Below are positions 18,007-27,000 of a DNA stretch of 64,000 nt, one piece after another. The stretch comes from Archaeoglobus sp. JdFR-24 (GTDB taxonomy: Archaea; Halobacteriota; Archaeoglobi; Archaeoglobales; Archaeoglobaceae). Location: contig MTML01000100.1 of the NCBI GenBank assembly GCA_002011215.1, forward strand, positions 1 through 64,000. Direction: 5' to 3'. Numbering within the stretch: position 1 is the first letter of the stretch; the number at the start of each line of letters is the position of its first letter. The notes below the pieces were generated by a model. That model did no database searches, was not told the origin of the DNA, and worked only from the letters and a program-made list of their open reading frames with translations. Position numbers and translations under genes: made by a program.

Positions 18007-20029
18007 AAAAGCTTTTAGACTTATTAATGAAAACTTTAAGCCAAGGGAACATCAAAAGAAGTGTTGGGATCTGATAGATGACGATTTACCAGGGATTATT
18101 CTTTTATCCGGTACTGGCTCAGGAAAAACTGAAGCAATTTTGATACCGGCCCTATTTAAGAATAAGAGATTAGTGATGGTTTATCCAACCAGAAGTCTTG
18201 TAAATGACCAAATAAATCGAGTGAGGGACTACATCAGAGTTTTAATGTCCAATGGAATGCCAAGAAAAACAATCATACTGGATCTTGGTGATGAGCAATA
18301 TTCTCTAAAATATATGCCCTTTAGAAAAGATGTAGCGATTAAAAAGATTAAATCTCAGATGAGATTTTGGAAAGATATTGGAAAATTGAAACAAATTAAA
18401 TTCGTGAATAAGAATCAAGAAGAAGTACTGAATGACATTTCAGATAATTTGGAAGAGAAATTAGAAAGTTTAATTGCCAATTTTAAATATTTTGACCTTG
18501 TTTTCAGCTCTGGCCCATACACAGTAATTGAAGTAGAAGAGAACAAGAGAGGGAATTTCTTTGTAGAGAAAACTAGAAAACATTACTACGGTGGAGACGT
18601 AATATTAACTACAATAGATAAATTTCTTTATAGGTTTTTCGGATATGGGGAGAAAAAATGGAATCTGATTTATCCATATCGTCTTTATATTGATGAAGAA
18701 CTTGGAAATAGGTTGGTAATTTGCTTCGATGAAGCTCACACATATGATGGAGTGTCATATACTAATTTCATTAATTTGATTTCTACATTAATTGCCAATG
18801 GAATAAAGTCAGTTGTAATGTCAGCAACACTTCCTGATGAGTTTATAACTTTGGCAAAACAAAAATTTGGTATGCGTTTTGTAAAAGGAAAAGACTATAA
18901 AGGAGAAAAAACCTATGAAATCTTAGATATAGAAGATGAAGAACGTACAAATGTGATCAAAGGATTAATCCACAATAATCTGGGAAAGAAAATAATCGTG
19001 GTAACAAATACGGTAAACAACGCCTTCAAAATTTATGAGTTACTAGAAAAGGATGAAAAATGTAAAAACATTCTTTATTTTTATCATGGGAGACTATTCT
19101 CGTTTACTAAGACAAAAATCTACAACGAATTAAAAGAGAAAGATGAAAAAAATGAACCATATATACTAATAACCACACATGCTATTGAAGTTGGATGTGA
19201 TTTAAATGCAGATATACTCATAACAGATTTTTGCAACCCAGATCAGCTAATTCAGAGAGCAGGAAGATGTGCAAGAATTAAAGGAAGTAAAGGTAAGATG
19301 TATATTGTTGGGAGTTGGTTCTTGGACTCAGAGTCTTTTTTAAAGGATTACAGGAGTTTTGATTATAATAAATATGTTCAAATCTTGAAAATTAATAACA
19401 AAAAGACATTACCTGAAGAAGAAATTAGAGTGGAGACTATTAAGCACAACCTTAGGAAAGACGAATTAACAGATACTCTTTTTTACCTGTTGTTTTCCTA
19501 TGTTTATGAGTATGACAGAGGTAAAGAGGAACTATATAATAGTGGAATAATTGTAACAAGATCGTGGGTCCCATCAACGAGGTTTTTCTGGTTAAGAAAA
19601 GAGGTAAATCTAAATGAGATTAGAAAGATGTGCAAAGAAATGAGTATTTCAGAGGTGGTTGAGAAATTAAAGGAGAACAACCTCGTTTACAATTATGAAC
19701 CTGTGGATATAAGTTTAGAGCAGTTGATTAGTGAAAATGAGAAAATAAAAATTAACGAATTAAAAAATAAAGTTTTAGTTGTAGCTACAGAAGACTCCGA
19801 AACTGCGAGTTATGTGAGAGGAAATATTAATCCATATTTGAATGAAATATATTGTTTTTATAAATCTTTGGAATTTCCGAATGTCAAACCAATGAATGGC
19901 CTAATTCAACCACCTAAAATCTTCCAACTACAAAAGAGAGGAATAATAACTAGATTATCCCTCAAAAAACAAATTTCACTTGCTGAGAGTGATGTACGAA
20001 TAGAGTATTTAAGTGAATGGAGAACATAA
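17996..20029 (+). CDS. cas3': Cas3' DEAD/DEAH-type helicase
   Basis: A 677-residue superfamily 2 helicase. Walker A is GTGSGKT (39-45), motif Ia is VYPTRSLVNDQ, motif II is CFDEAHTYDG (DEAH 245-248), motif III is VMSATLPDEF, and motif VI is IQRAGRCARIKG. No HD domain is fused, matching the separate HD gene upstream. In type I interference this motor unwinds and feeds target DNA to the nuclease. The start is ATG 17996 with a GAGGTGAT ribosome site. The C-terminal 250 residues are lineage-specific. Confidence 0.9.
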   Translation: MDIEKAFRLINENFKPREHQKKCWDLIDDDLPGIILLSGTGSGKTEAILIPALFKNKRLVMVYPTRSLVNDQINRVRDYIRVLMSNGMPRKTIILDLGDEQYSLKYMPFRKDVAIKKIKSQMRFWKDIGKLKQIKFVNKNQEEVLNDISDNLEEKLESLIANFKYFDLVFSSGPYTVIEVEENKRGNFFVEKTRKHYYGGDVILTTIDKFLYRFFGYGEKKWNLIYPYRLYIDEELGNRLVICFDEAHTYDGVSYTNFINLISTLIANGIKSVVMSATLPDEFITLAKQKFGMRFVKGKDYKGEKTYEILDIEDEERTNVIKGLIHNNLGKKIIVVTNTVNNAFKIYELLEKDEKCKNILYFYHGRLFSFTKTKIYNELKEKDEKNEPYILITTHAIEVGCDLNADILITDFCNPDQLIQRAGRCARIKGSKGKMYIVGSWFLDSESFLKDYRSFDYNKYVQILKINNKKTLPEEEIRVETIKHNLRKDELTDTLFYLLFSYVYEYDRGKEELYNSGIIVTRSWVPSTRFFWLRKEVNLNEIRKMCKEMSISEVVEKLKENNLVYNYEPVDISLEQLISENEKIKINELKNKVLVVATEDSETASYVRGNINPYLNEIYCFYKSLEFPNVKPMNGLIQPPKIFQLQKRGIITRLSLKKQISLAESDVRIEYLSEWRT

Positions 20030-20061
20030 CACTTATTATTTTAATTTTCTTTATACAATTC

Positions 20062-20346
20062 ATGATCCACCTTGTTGTTTACGACATAACAAACGACAAA
20101 AACAGAACAAGACTTGCTAAACTCCTTCAGCAGTTTGGACTGGAAAGAGTACAGTACTCAGCCTTCAAAGGCAAATTAAACCAGAACGACAGAGATGTTC
20201 TTGCAAGAAAAGTCAACAAATATATCAAAGACGAAAAAGACTGCATCTTCATAATTCCTTTGTGTTCAAGATGTTCAAGCACGGCTATAGTAATAAGCAA
20301 TACAGGAGTGGAACTCGTTAAAGATAAGAAGATAGAACTCATTTAA
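20062..20346 (+). CDS. cas2: Cas2 adaptation protein
   Basis: A 94-residue ferredoxin-fold protein. The first strand HLVVYDITND with its conserved Asp, the motif RTRLAKLLQQFGLERVQYSAF and the strand CIFIIPLC are typical of Cas2, which bridges two Cas1 dimers during spacer insertion. ATG 20062 gives the normal start; upstream in-frame residues to 20017 are hydrophobic and overlap cas3'. It is the last gene of the plus-strand type I operon and converges on vapC. Confidence 0.92.
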   Translation: MIHLVVYDITNDKNRTRLAKLLQQFGLERVQYSAFKGKLNQNDRDVLARKVNKYIKDEKDCIFIIPLCSRCSSTAIVISNTGVELVKDKKIELI

Positions 20347-20355
20347 CTTATCCAC

Positions 20356-20787
20356 TTATTTTCTGAACTCCTCCAAAAACACTATTTCGGCTCCAGTTAT
20401 ATTTGCTTTGCTAACAATTTCCTTCTCCCTTGTAAACAAAGCCTTGCTCTTTGTAAGCTTTGCAGCAGCTATTGTCGCATTGTCACAGAAAGAAATTGCA
20501 TTAACAGCCTTAAGATGAGCTAAAGCCGTTATGAAATCCCATGTAACTGGTATTACATCCAGAGGCATTTCATTGTAAATGGCAAACATACAATTGTAAG
20601 AATAGTCTTCATCTTCCGTTGCTCTCTCAACCACATAGCCCATTTCTGCAATGTTTATTGCACTTACGCAGGCATAATCTATCTCCTGCCTGAATATTCT
20701 ACCAACGAAATCGACAGCTTTCGCGTGCAACTTATCATCTTCAAGGAAGAATGCTACAAGCAGAGATGTGTCCAAGGCGAACCTCAT
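20356..20787 (-). CDS. vapC: PIN-domain toxin VapC
   Basis: A 143-residue PIN domain. The acidic residues typical of the RNase active site are in FALDTSLLVA (Asp6), NIAEMGYV (Glu) and FCDNATIAAA (Asp). VapC toxins cut RNA, usually initiator tRNA or rRNA. The antitoxin gene lies 9 bases upstream. The pair sits between cas2 and cas4 and reads in the cas4-cas1-csa1 direction. Confidence 0.88.
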   Translation of the reverse strand: MRFALDTSLLVAFFLEDDKLHAKAVDFVGRIFRQEIDYACVSAINIAEMGYVVERATEDEDYSYNCMFAIYNEMPLDVIPVTWDFITALAHLKAVNAISFCDNATIAAAKLTKSKALFTREKEIVSKANITGAEIVFLEEFRK

Positions 20788-20796
20788 AGAAGGACC

Positions 20797-21072
20797 TCAC
20801 AGGTCTTCGAGCTCATAACTTTCCCTAAAAATCTCTCCAACCTTTCTCACCAACCCGGGCTTCCTTCCCGTTCTCATCTCGACAAGCTTTAGAATTTCTT
20901 CAGCACTTTTCGGCTTTTCATCTATAACTCCCGAAACATACTCCTCTAAAGCCCTCCTCACGAGTTCTGCCTTACTTATTCCCTTTTTTCTTGCTGCAAG
21001 TTCTACCTTTCTTGCCAATTCCCTGCTCATCCTTATCGATGAAATCGTTTTGATGTTATCCTTACTACCCAT
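20797..21072 (-). CDS. vapB: Ribbon-helix-helix antitoxin VapB
   Basis: A 91-residue protein with an N-terminal ribbon-helix-helix (IKTISSIRMSRELARKVELAARKKGISKAEL, given in part: strand SSIRMS, helices RELARKVELAARK and SKAELVRRALEEYV). The C-terminal acidic tail would bind and block VapC. The start is chosen at ATG 21072 because a TATA-like box (ATTTATATCAT, 21092-21102 on the minus strand) lies about 25 bases upstream, suiting a leaderless transcript; the frame also opens at 21120, overlapping cas4. RHH antitoxins usually repress their own promoter. Confidence 0.82.
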   Translation of the reverse strand: MGSKDNIKTISSIRMSRELARKVELAARKKGISKAELVRRALEEYVSGVIDEKPKSAEEILKLVEMRTGRKPGLVRKVGEIFRESYELEDL

Positions 21073-21113
21073 ATATCGGTTATAGTTCACAATGATATAA
21101 ATCTTATTCCATT

Positions 21114-21635
21114 TTAACATATCTTCTTCATCTCACAGTATTCACACTTCCTTGATTTTTTCACCTCAGGCATCCTTTCCCCGTCTATTATTCTCTCAAC
21201 CCTTTTCACAATTTCCTTCAAAGCTTTCCTGTCTTCAGGGGTGATCTCTACCTCCCTCAACCTTTTCTCATCTATAAAGTAAATATAACCCTTTTTCACA
21301 GTTACTCCAAAGTTCTCCTCAACCAGAACAGCATAGGCTGTAAGTTGTATCTTCCAGCTGTAAAAGGGATTTTCAAACCTTGTAAACTTCGCATCAACCG
21401 GACAATATTCGTCTTCACATAGAATGATAGCATCAACCACTCCCTTTATACCATATTTGGGGCTTTCGAGATACAAATTGTAAACTATATCGCCCTCAGC
21501 TTTTATCTTCAGCTTTTCATGAGATTCCTTCCCGAATACCATTTTAGACTTTTTCAGTCTTATGCCCATTACTTTCATAAAATAGACTTTTCCCGGACAG
21601 TAAAGATACTGGACAAGATCGCTCACACCTATCAT
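21114..21635 (-). CDS. cas4: Cas4 nuclease
   Basis: A 173-residue PD-(D/E)XK nuclease with an iron-sulfur cluster. Cluster ligands are Cys13 (YLYCPGKVYF) and Cys164, Cys167, Cys173 at the C-terminus. The nuclease core is in KGVVDAIIL and CPVDAKFTRF, followed by WKIQLTAYAVL. Cas4 trims prespacers and helps choose PAM-bearing spacers. It lies downstream of cas1 on the same strand. Confidence 0.92.
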   Translation of the reverse strand: MIGVSDLVQYLYCPGKVYFMKVMGIRLKKSKMVFGKESHEKLKIKAEGDIVYNLYLESPKYGIKGVVDAIILCEDEYCPVDAKFTRFENPFYSWKIQLTAYAVLVEENFGVTVKKGYIYFIDEKRLREVEITPEDRKALKEIVKRVERIIDGERMPEVKKSRKCEYCEMKKIC

Positions 21636-21673
21636 TGTACTACCTCACACCGCACCTCACACTACCAGCTTAC

Positions 21674-22690
21674 TTACCATCTCTGGGAAAAACCGGTATA
21701 TTTCCTCTCCCCCCTTAAAAAAGAGGCTATTTTCCTGGCCTGCATCAGGATAATGGTTGAATAAGTGTAATTCTTACCCTCATACTGTGTTTTTGAGTCG
21801 AATCTGCTCAGCAGTTCCAAAAGTAGCTTTCTTCTCGCCCCATCTCCAAGCCTGAAAACCAAGTTATCCATCTCCCCATCTTCTTCCTTGATCTGTTTAT
21901 ACGTCAGAAGCTTTATTACGACCCTGTCAACAATAAACCTGAACTCTTCCATCAAATCCAGAGCCAGCGAGGTCCTCCCTGCCCTATCAGAATGCAGGAA
22001 TCCTGCGTAGCAATCCAGACCTGCGAGCTCAATCGCCCTCAGACATTCAGAGTGCAGAATGGAATAGCTATAGTTCAGCATGGCATTGGTTATGTCCTGT
22101 GCGTATCTGGGGCTTCCAGGCTCTAGTCCAGTCCTGCCTTTCATTGGCAGAATCAAAGATAACCCATCCCAGTAAAGAGAGCTTGCCTTTCCCTCAATTC
22201 CGAGGATTTCTTCCCTGCAATCATCTATACAGCTTCCCTGAATCGAGATTAATTCCTTACCAGCTTTTTCGATCTCCTTTTTCAATGAGGTGAGTCTTTC
22301 AGCTATTTCCTTTTTATCTTTCCTCGCTTTGGCGAGATTTGAAAGAACAACAGCCTGATTCTTTATCTTACATTTAACGAACTCTTTTGCCAGAATTATT
22401 CCTCTCCCATCATAGTATGCTCTGTATTGCTCTCTTCTCGTTTTTACAGTTCCTACAAACGGATGAGATATCCGTGCAGTCACACCAGACTGGTCCATGA
22501 AAACAATATCAACTTCATTCAAAAGCATCAGATTTATCGCATCACTGCTTATCGAAGCTTTTCCAGATATTACAAGCTGTTTCAGATCATCTGGCTTTAC
22601 CCTCTTAATCACCTTTCCTTTCTCCTTTATAGCTATAACCTCGCCTTCCCTCCCAATATATTTGCCAAAACCATCAACAACCACTCTCAT
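21674..22690 (-). CDS. cas1: Cas1 integrase
   Basis: A 338-residue Cas1. The metal-binding residues are likely Glu166 (GIEGKASSLYW), His233 (GFLHSDRAGRTSLALDLMEEF) and Glu248 or Glu249 in the same helix region. Cas1 inserts new spacers at the leader end of the array. ATG 22690 is taken as start; the frame opens 4 codons earlier at TTG 22702. It follows csa1 by 15 bases in the same operon. Confidence 0.95.
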   Translation of the reverse strand: MRVVVDGFGKYIGREGEVIAIKEKGKVIKRVKPDDLKQLVISGKASISSDAINLMLLNEVDIVFMDQSGVTARISHPFVGTVKTRREQYRAYYDGRGIILAKEFVKCKIKNQAVVLSNLAKARKDKKEIAERLTSLKKEIEKAGKELISIQGSCIDDCREEILGIEGKASSLYWDGLSLILPMKGRTGLEPGSPRYAQDITNAMLNYSYSILHSECLRAIELAGLDCYAGFLHSDRAGRTSLALDLMEEFRFIVDRVVIKLLTYKQIKEEDGEMDNLVFRLGDGARRKLLLELLSRFDSKTQYEGKNYTYSTIILMQARKIASFLRGERKYTGFSQRW

Positions 22691-22705
22691 AATCAGCAAC
22701 AACCC

Positions 22706-23527
22706 TTATAAGCAGTAATTTTTGAAAATGCAATTTACATTACAATTGATGACTCCGGGCTTTTTCTCGTTGAAAACTATCTCAGCTTTTCTATCTCTTT
22801 CCTCAATCCAGAGGCTTCTAAGATTTGCATCGATATAATGAATGTCCTTTGAGATTGCTAAACGACCATCCACTGTAGAGACATAAATTGTGCAACCAAC
22901 ATCCACTGGAATCTCATAAAGACTCTCCAGAACAAGTGCATAGCCAGTTGTGTAAAGCCTGAAGTTTCCTGGACTGGAAAACTTGAGATCAAAGACCATG
23001 TTATGCAAATAATCATAGCAATCAACAGATATCAGTCCAGAACAGCCCAGGAGCTCCCCATTCATCCTGTGTTCTACAAGAAATGGGATAGAAGTGAGTA
23101 TCACATCCTCCTCGCTCGCATAAGGTTGTTCACTCCTCTGTTTCAGATAGTTCATTCTGCATGCCGAGACGGTGTAATTCCACACTTGATTGGAGATTTC
23201 AAATTCAAAATCGGGTTTATGGTCGAACTCTAACCTTTTGGATCTTTGTATAGATTCTGCCACTGCCCTATGCAACTCTTTTCCAACTCTTATGAAGTGA
23301 TTTTCCACCCCTCTTACTTTCTCTACCATGTAAAGGTAAACATCCCTTCCACTCTCGCAGTAATTGTTGCATATAATCCACATTGGTAGTTTTATATCAT
23401 AGTAGGGTTTCAAAGGGGGAAAATTCCAGTTCCATCCTCTCAGTTCTTCAGGAACTGGGTTCTGTCTTATTTTTGGTCTCAAGCCCATTGTAAGAAATTT
23501 ATGTTCAACCTCATTGAGGTAGTACAT
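22706..23527 (-). CDS. csa1: Csa1 (Cas4-like) adaptation nuclease
   Basis: A 273-residue protein of the Csa1 family, a second Cas4-like nuclease found with archaeal I-A adaptation genes. Likely cluster Cys residues are in WIICNNYCESGRDVYL near the N-terminus and INCNVNCIFKNYCL at the end; the nuclease core contains VFDLKFSS and LYTTGYALVLES. ATG 23527 is chosen; the frame extends 6 codons to a TTG. It heads the csa1-cas1-cas4 operon, facing away from the array leader. Confidence 0.85.
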   Translation of the reverse strand: MYYLNEVEHKFLTMGLRPKIRQNPVPEELRGWNWNFPPLKPYYDIKLPMWIICNNYCESGRDVYLYMVEKVRGVENHFIRVGKELHRAVAESIQRSKRLEFDHKPDFEFEISNQVWNYTVSACRMNYLKQRSEQPYASEEDVILTSIPFLVEHRMNGELLGCSGLISVDCYDYLHNMVFDLKFSSPGNFRLYTTGYALVLESLYEIPVDVGCTIYVSTVDGRLAISKDIHYIDANLRSLWIEERDRKAEIVFNEKKPGVINCNVNCIFKNYCL

Positions 23528-24026
23528 ACCTGATATATGTTGCAAACAAAAATAACTTTTTCCATTATATTTATGATTAATTCAATGGTTGATAAAGAAG
23601 CTAATCGGTGATCAATTAAGAAGATCAACGATATTTTTTGGTTTGTGGTCGTTAATCGAATGAAAAGATAGTACTTTCTGAGTTGGATAGTTATTCATAT
23701 TGTTTTCTTTGTTTAGAGCTTCTTCACATAATTTTTTTAACTTGGCATGCCTATTTTAACCCACATATTTATAATTTTATCTAATATTGTATTAGGTATG
23801 TGAGACTGTTTTGAGGATACTATTAGTCAAATACGGCAATATCAAGAATGATTTAAGTACGTATCAAATGGACATTCTTCCAGTGTTTTAAAAAAGAAGG
23901 TATTGTCTGAGAGACCTTAAAGAATTCCTTTAAATACTCGAAGACGAAAAATAGGAATTCAAAATAGTATCACTAAATCTCGGGAAATTTTAAATATTTT
24001 TAGCTATTAAAGACATTATAAGTGGG
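23528..24026 (+). promoter_or_regulatory. CRISPR leader and csa1 promoter region
   Basis: About 500 bases of AT-rich DNA between csa1 and the first repeat, without genes. The degenerate repeat lies at the far end of the array, so this side is the leader. A strong TATA-like stretch (ACATATTTATAATTTTAT, 23763-23780) may drive rightward array transcription. The last 100 bases before the first repeat would hold the Cas1-Cas2 docking site; no motif can be proven from one locus. Confidence 0.7.
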
Positions 24027-27000
24027 GTAGAAGAGAGAAGCTCCTAAAAATGGAGATTGAAAGATCATATAAATATTTAGGAAATTTAGTTCAACATAAT
24101 CAAGTAGAAGAGAGAAGCTCCTAAAAATGGAGATTGAAAGTGATAACTTCCTGATATTGCTCTAATTTTCATCTTATCGTAGAAGAGAGAAGCTCCTAAA
24201 AATGGAGATTGAAAGAAAAGTAGGTGAAAGTATAACGTATTTCGGGAGAAGAGGTAGAAGAGAGAAGCTCCTAAAAATGGAGATTGAAAGCCCTGGTTAT
24301 CGAAGTTTTTAGCACAGATCACTATTACTCCTCGTAGAAGAGAGAAGCTCCTAAAAATGGAGATTGAAAGTATCACTACATCCCTTAAAAGCAGTTTTGA
24401 GGATTCAAGTAGAAGAGAGAAGCTCCTAAAAATGGAGATTGAAAGTATAACTGCTTTTGCTGTAAAAGTGTTGTGTTCATCAACGTAGAAGAGAGAAGCT
24501 CCTAAAAATGGAGATTGAAAGATGTCTTCAGTTTCGACATAACAGCCCTCTAACACTATGTAGAAGAGAGAAGCTCCTAAAAATGGAGATTGAAAGCCAC
24601 ACCTCCGTTTTTATTATAATGCCCTCATCTGTGTAGAAGAGAGAAGCTCCTAAAAATGGAGATTGAAAGCTCTATCCTGATTGCCTTCCTGGAATCTTTA
24701 GCATCGTAGAAGAGAGAAGCTCCTAAAAATGGAGATTGAAAGCCGCTGAAGTGGGTCGCGGGGTTTATTTCACTGCGTAGAAGAGAGAAGCTCCTAAAAA
24801 TGGAGATTGAAAGGAACTTTATGCTCAGCTTTCACCTGAACAAAAAGCAGTCGGTAGAAGAGAGAAGCTCCTAAAAATGGAGATTGAAAGATCCGAACAG
24901 GATTGCCACTGTCCCTACTCCGAGTAAGTAGAAGAGAGAAGCTCCTAAAAATGGAGATTGAAAGCAATGTCGTGAAGCAACGCAACAAATGACGCCCGTA
25001 ATGGTAGAAGAGAGAAGCTCCTAAAAATGGAGATTGAAAGCAGAGTCCCACTGCCACCATCGAGGGTAGCGAACCAACAGTTTCGTAGAAGAGAGAAGCT
25101 CCTAAAAATGGAGATTGAAAGTTTTCTTTTTCCACACTTGCCTTAATTCCCACAATTCGTAGAAGAGAGAAGCTCCTAAAAATGGAGATTGAAAGAGAAA
25201 TTCCTCGAGACTTATAGCCTCACGAGGTTTTAAGTAGAAGAGAGAAGCTCCTAAAAATGGAGATTGAAAGTTTTTATTACGAATGTTCGGATAAATGGAA
25301 AATTAGTAGAAGAGAGAAGCTCCTAAAAATGGAGATTGAAAGTATATCATCCTCACTCTTATCTGGGAATATCAACTTCGTAGAAGAGAGAAGCTCCTAA
25401 AAATGGAGATTGAAAGTTTTAATAACTTTTTCGACTAACCTAACCTCCATTTTGTAGAAGAGAGAAGCTCCTAAAAATGGAGATTGAAAGGAATAGTAAA
25501 AAAATAATAGACTATAGTTTGGAAAAATTGGGTAGAAGAGAGAAGCTCCTAAAAATGGAGATTGAAAGAGGAATCTAATCCACCATAAATATAAACCCGA
25601 TTAATCAGTAGAAGAGAGAAGCTCCTAAAAATGGAGATTGAAAGGAACCCATGCACTCGCCACCGAAGAACCAGACCACGCGTAGAAGAGAGAAGCTCCT
25701 AAAAATGGAGATTGAAAGTAAGTATGACGACTGTCCTGACGCATTGGAAGGACTTGTAGAAGAGAGAAGCTCCTAAAAATGGAGATTGAAAGTTTGAAAG
25801 TATGTTGTAAGTTTGATGTGCACCCCATTGGTAGAAGAGAGAAGCTCCTAAAAATGGAGATTGAAAGTGTTCTTAAACTCTTCCTGTAGTGATATGTTCT
25901 CCTCGTAGAAGAGAGAAGCTCCTAAAAATGGAGATTGAAAGACCGTTCCACTATCATCTCTCAATCTTAAAATCATCTCGTAGAAGAGAGAAGCTCCTAA
26001 AAATGGAGATTGAAAGTATAGTTCCCAAACCATCGAAGCGATTGTTAGCGAGTAGAAGAGAGAAGCTCCTAAAAATGGAGATTGAAAGTGAACGAGTGGC
26101 TCGCCAGCCACAACAATCCGGTTCGTTGGTAGAAGAGAGAAGCTCCTAAAAATGGAGATTGAAAGACAGATATCATCTATTATTTGAACAAAAGATCAAA
26201 ATTAGGTAGAAGAGAGAAGCTCCTAAAAATGGAGATTGAAAGTTCAAAAAGCAAAATCTTAATTTCGCCCGGCTACGTAGAAGAGAGAAGCTCCTAAAAA
26301 TGGAGATTGAAAGTCGAGTGTTCGTGTGGCCGCGATAGTTGAAGATACCGAGTAGAAGAGAGAAGCTCCTAAAAATGGAGATTGAAAGTGGTGATTTAAC
26401 ACCAACTGCGTCTCTAACTTATAGCGTAGAAGAGAGAAGCTCCTAAAAATGGAGATTGAAAGCGATAAGTTCACAGCATCAGTGGCAACTTCTGGAGTGA
26501 GTAGAAGAGAGAAGCTCCTAAAAATGGAGATTGAAAGCTGATTTCGAAGGTGAAGATGAGGAAAAAACTCAAAAGTAGAAGAGAGAAGCTCCTAAAAATG
26601 GAGATTGAAAGATTACTTTATCTTTCAACCCCATAATACAACACCTCGTAGAAGAGAGAAGCTCCTAAAAATGGAGATTGAAAGATCTTTAATTTTTTCC
26701 CAATCCAAACTTGTAAAATACGTAGAAGAGAGAAGCTCCTAAAAATGGAGATTGAAAGCGGTTACAACACATTTTTTAGATTAGTCTTTGATCGAGTAGA
26801 AGAGAGAAGCTCCTAAAAATGGAGATTGAAAGACGCTGCTGATCCCATGGCAGCGGATGGAAAAGCAATTTGTAGAAGAGAGAAGCTCCTAAAAATGGAG
26901 ATTGAAAGGTTTTGCTTCTGTCCATGCAGGCTTTTTCTTTTTAGGTTGTAGAAGAGAGAAGCTCCTAAAAATGGAGATTGAAAGGGTTTTTTCCGATAGA

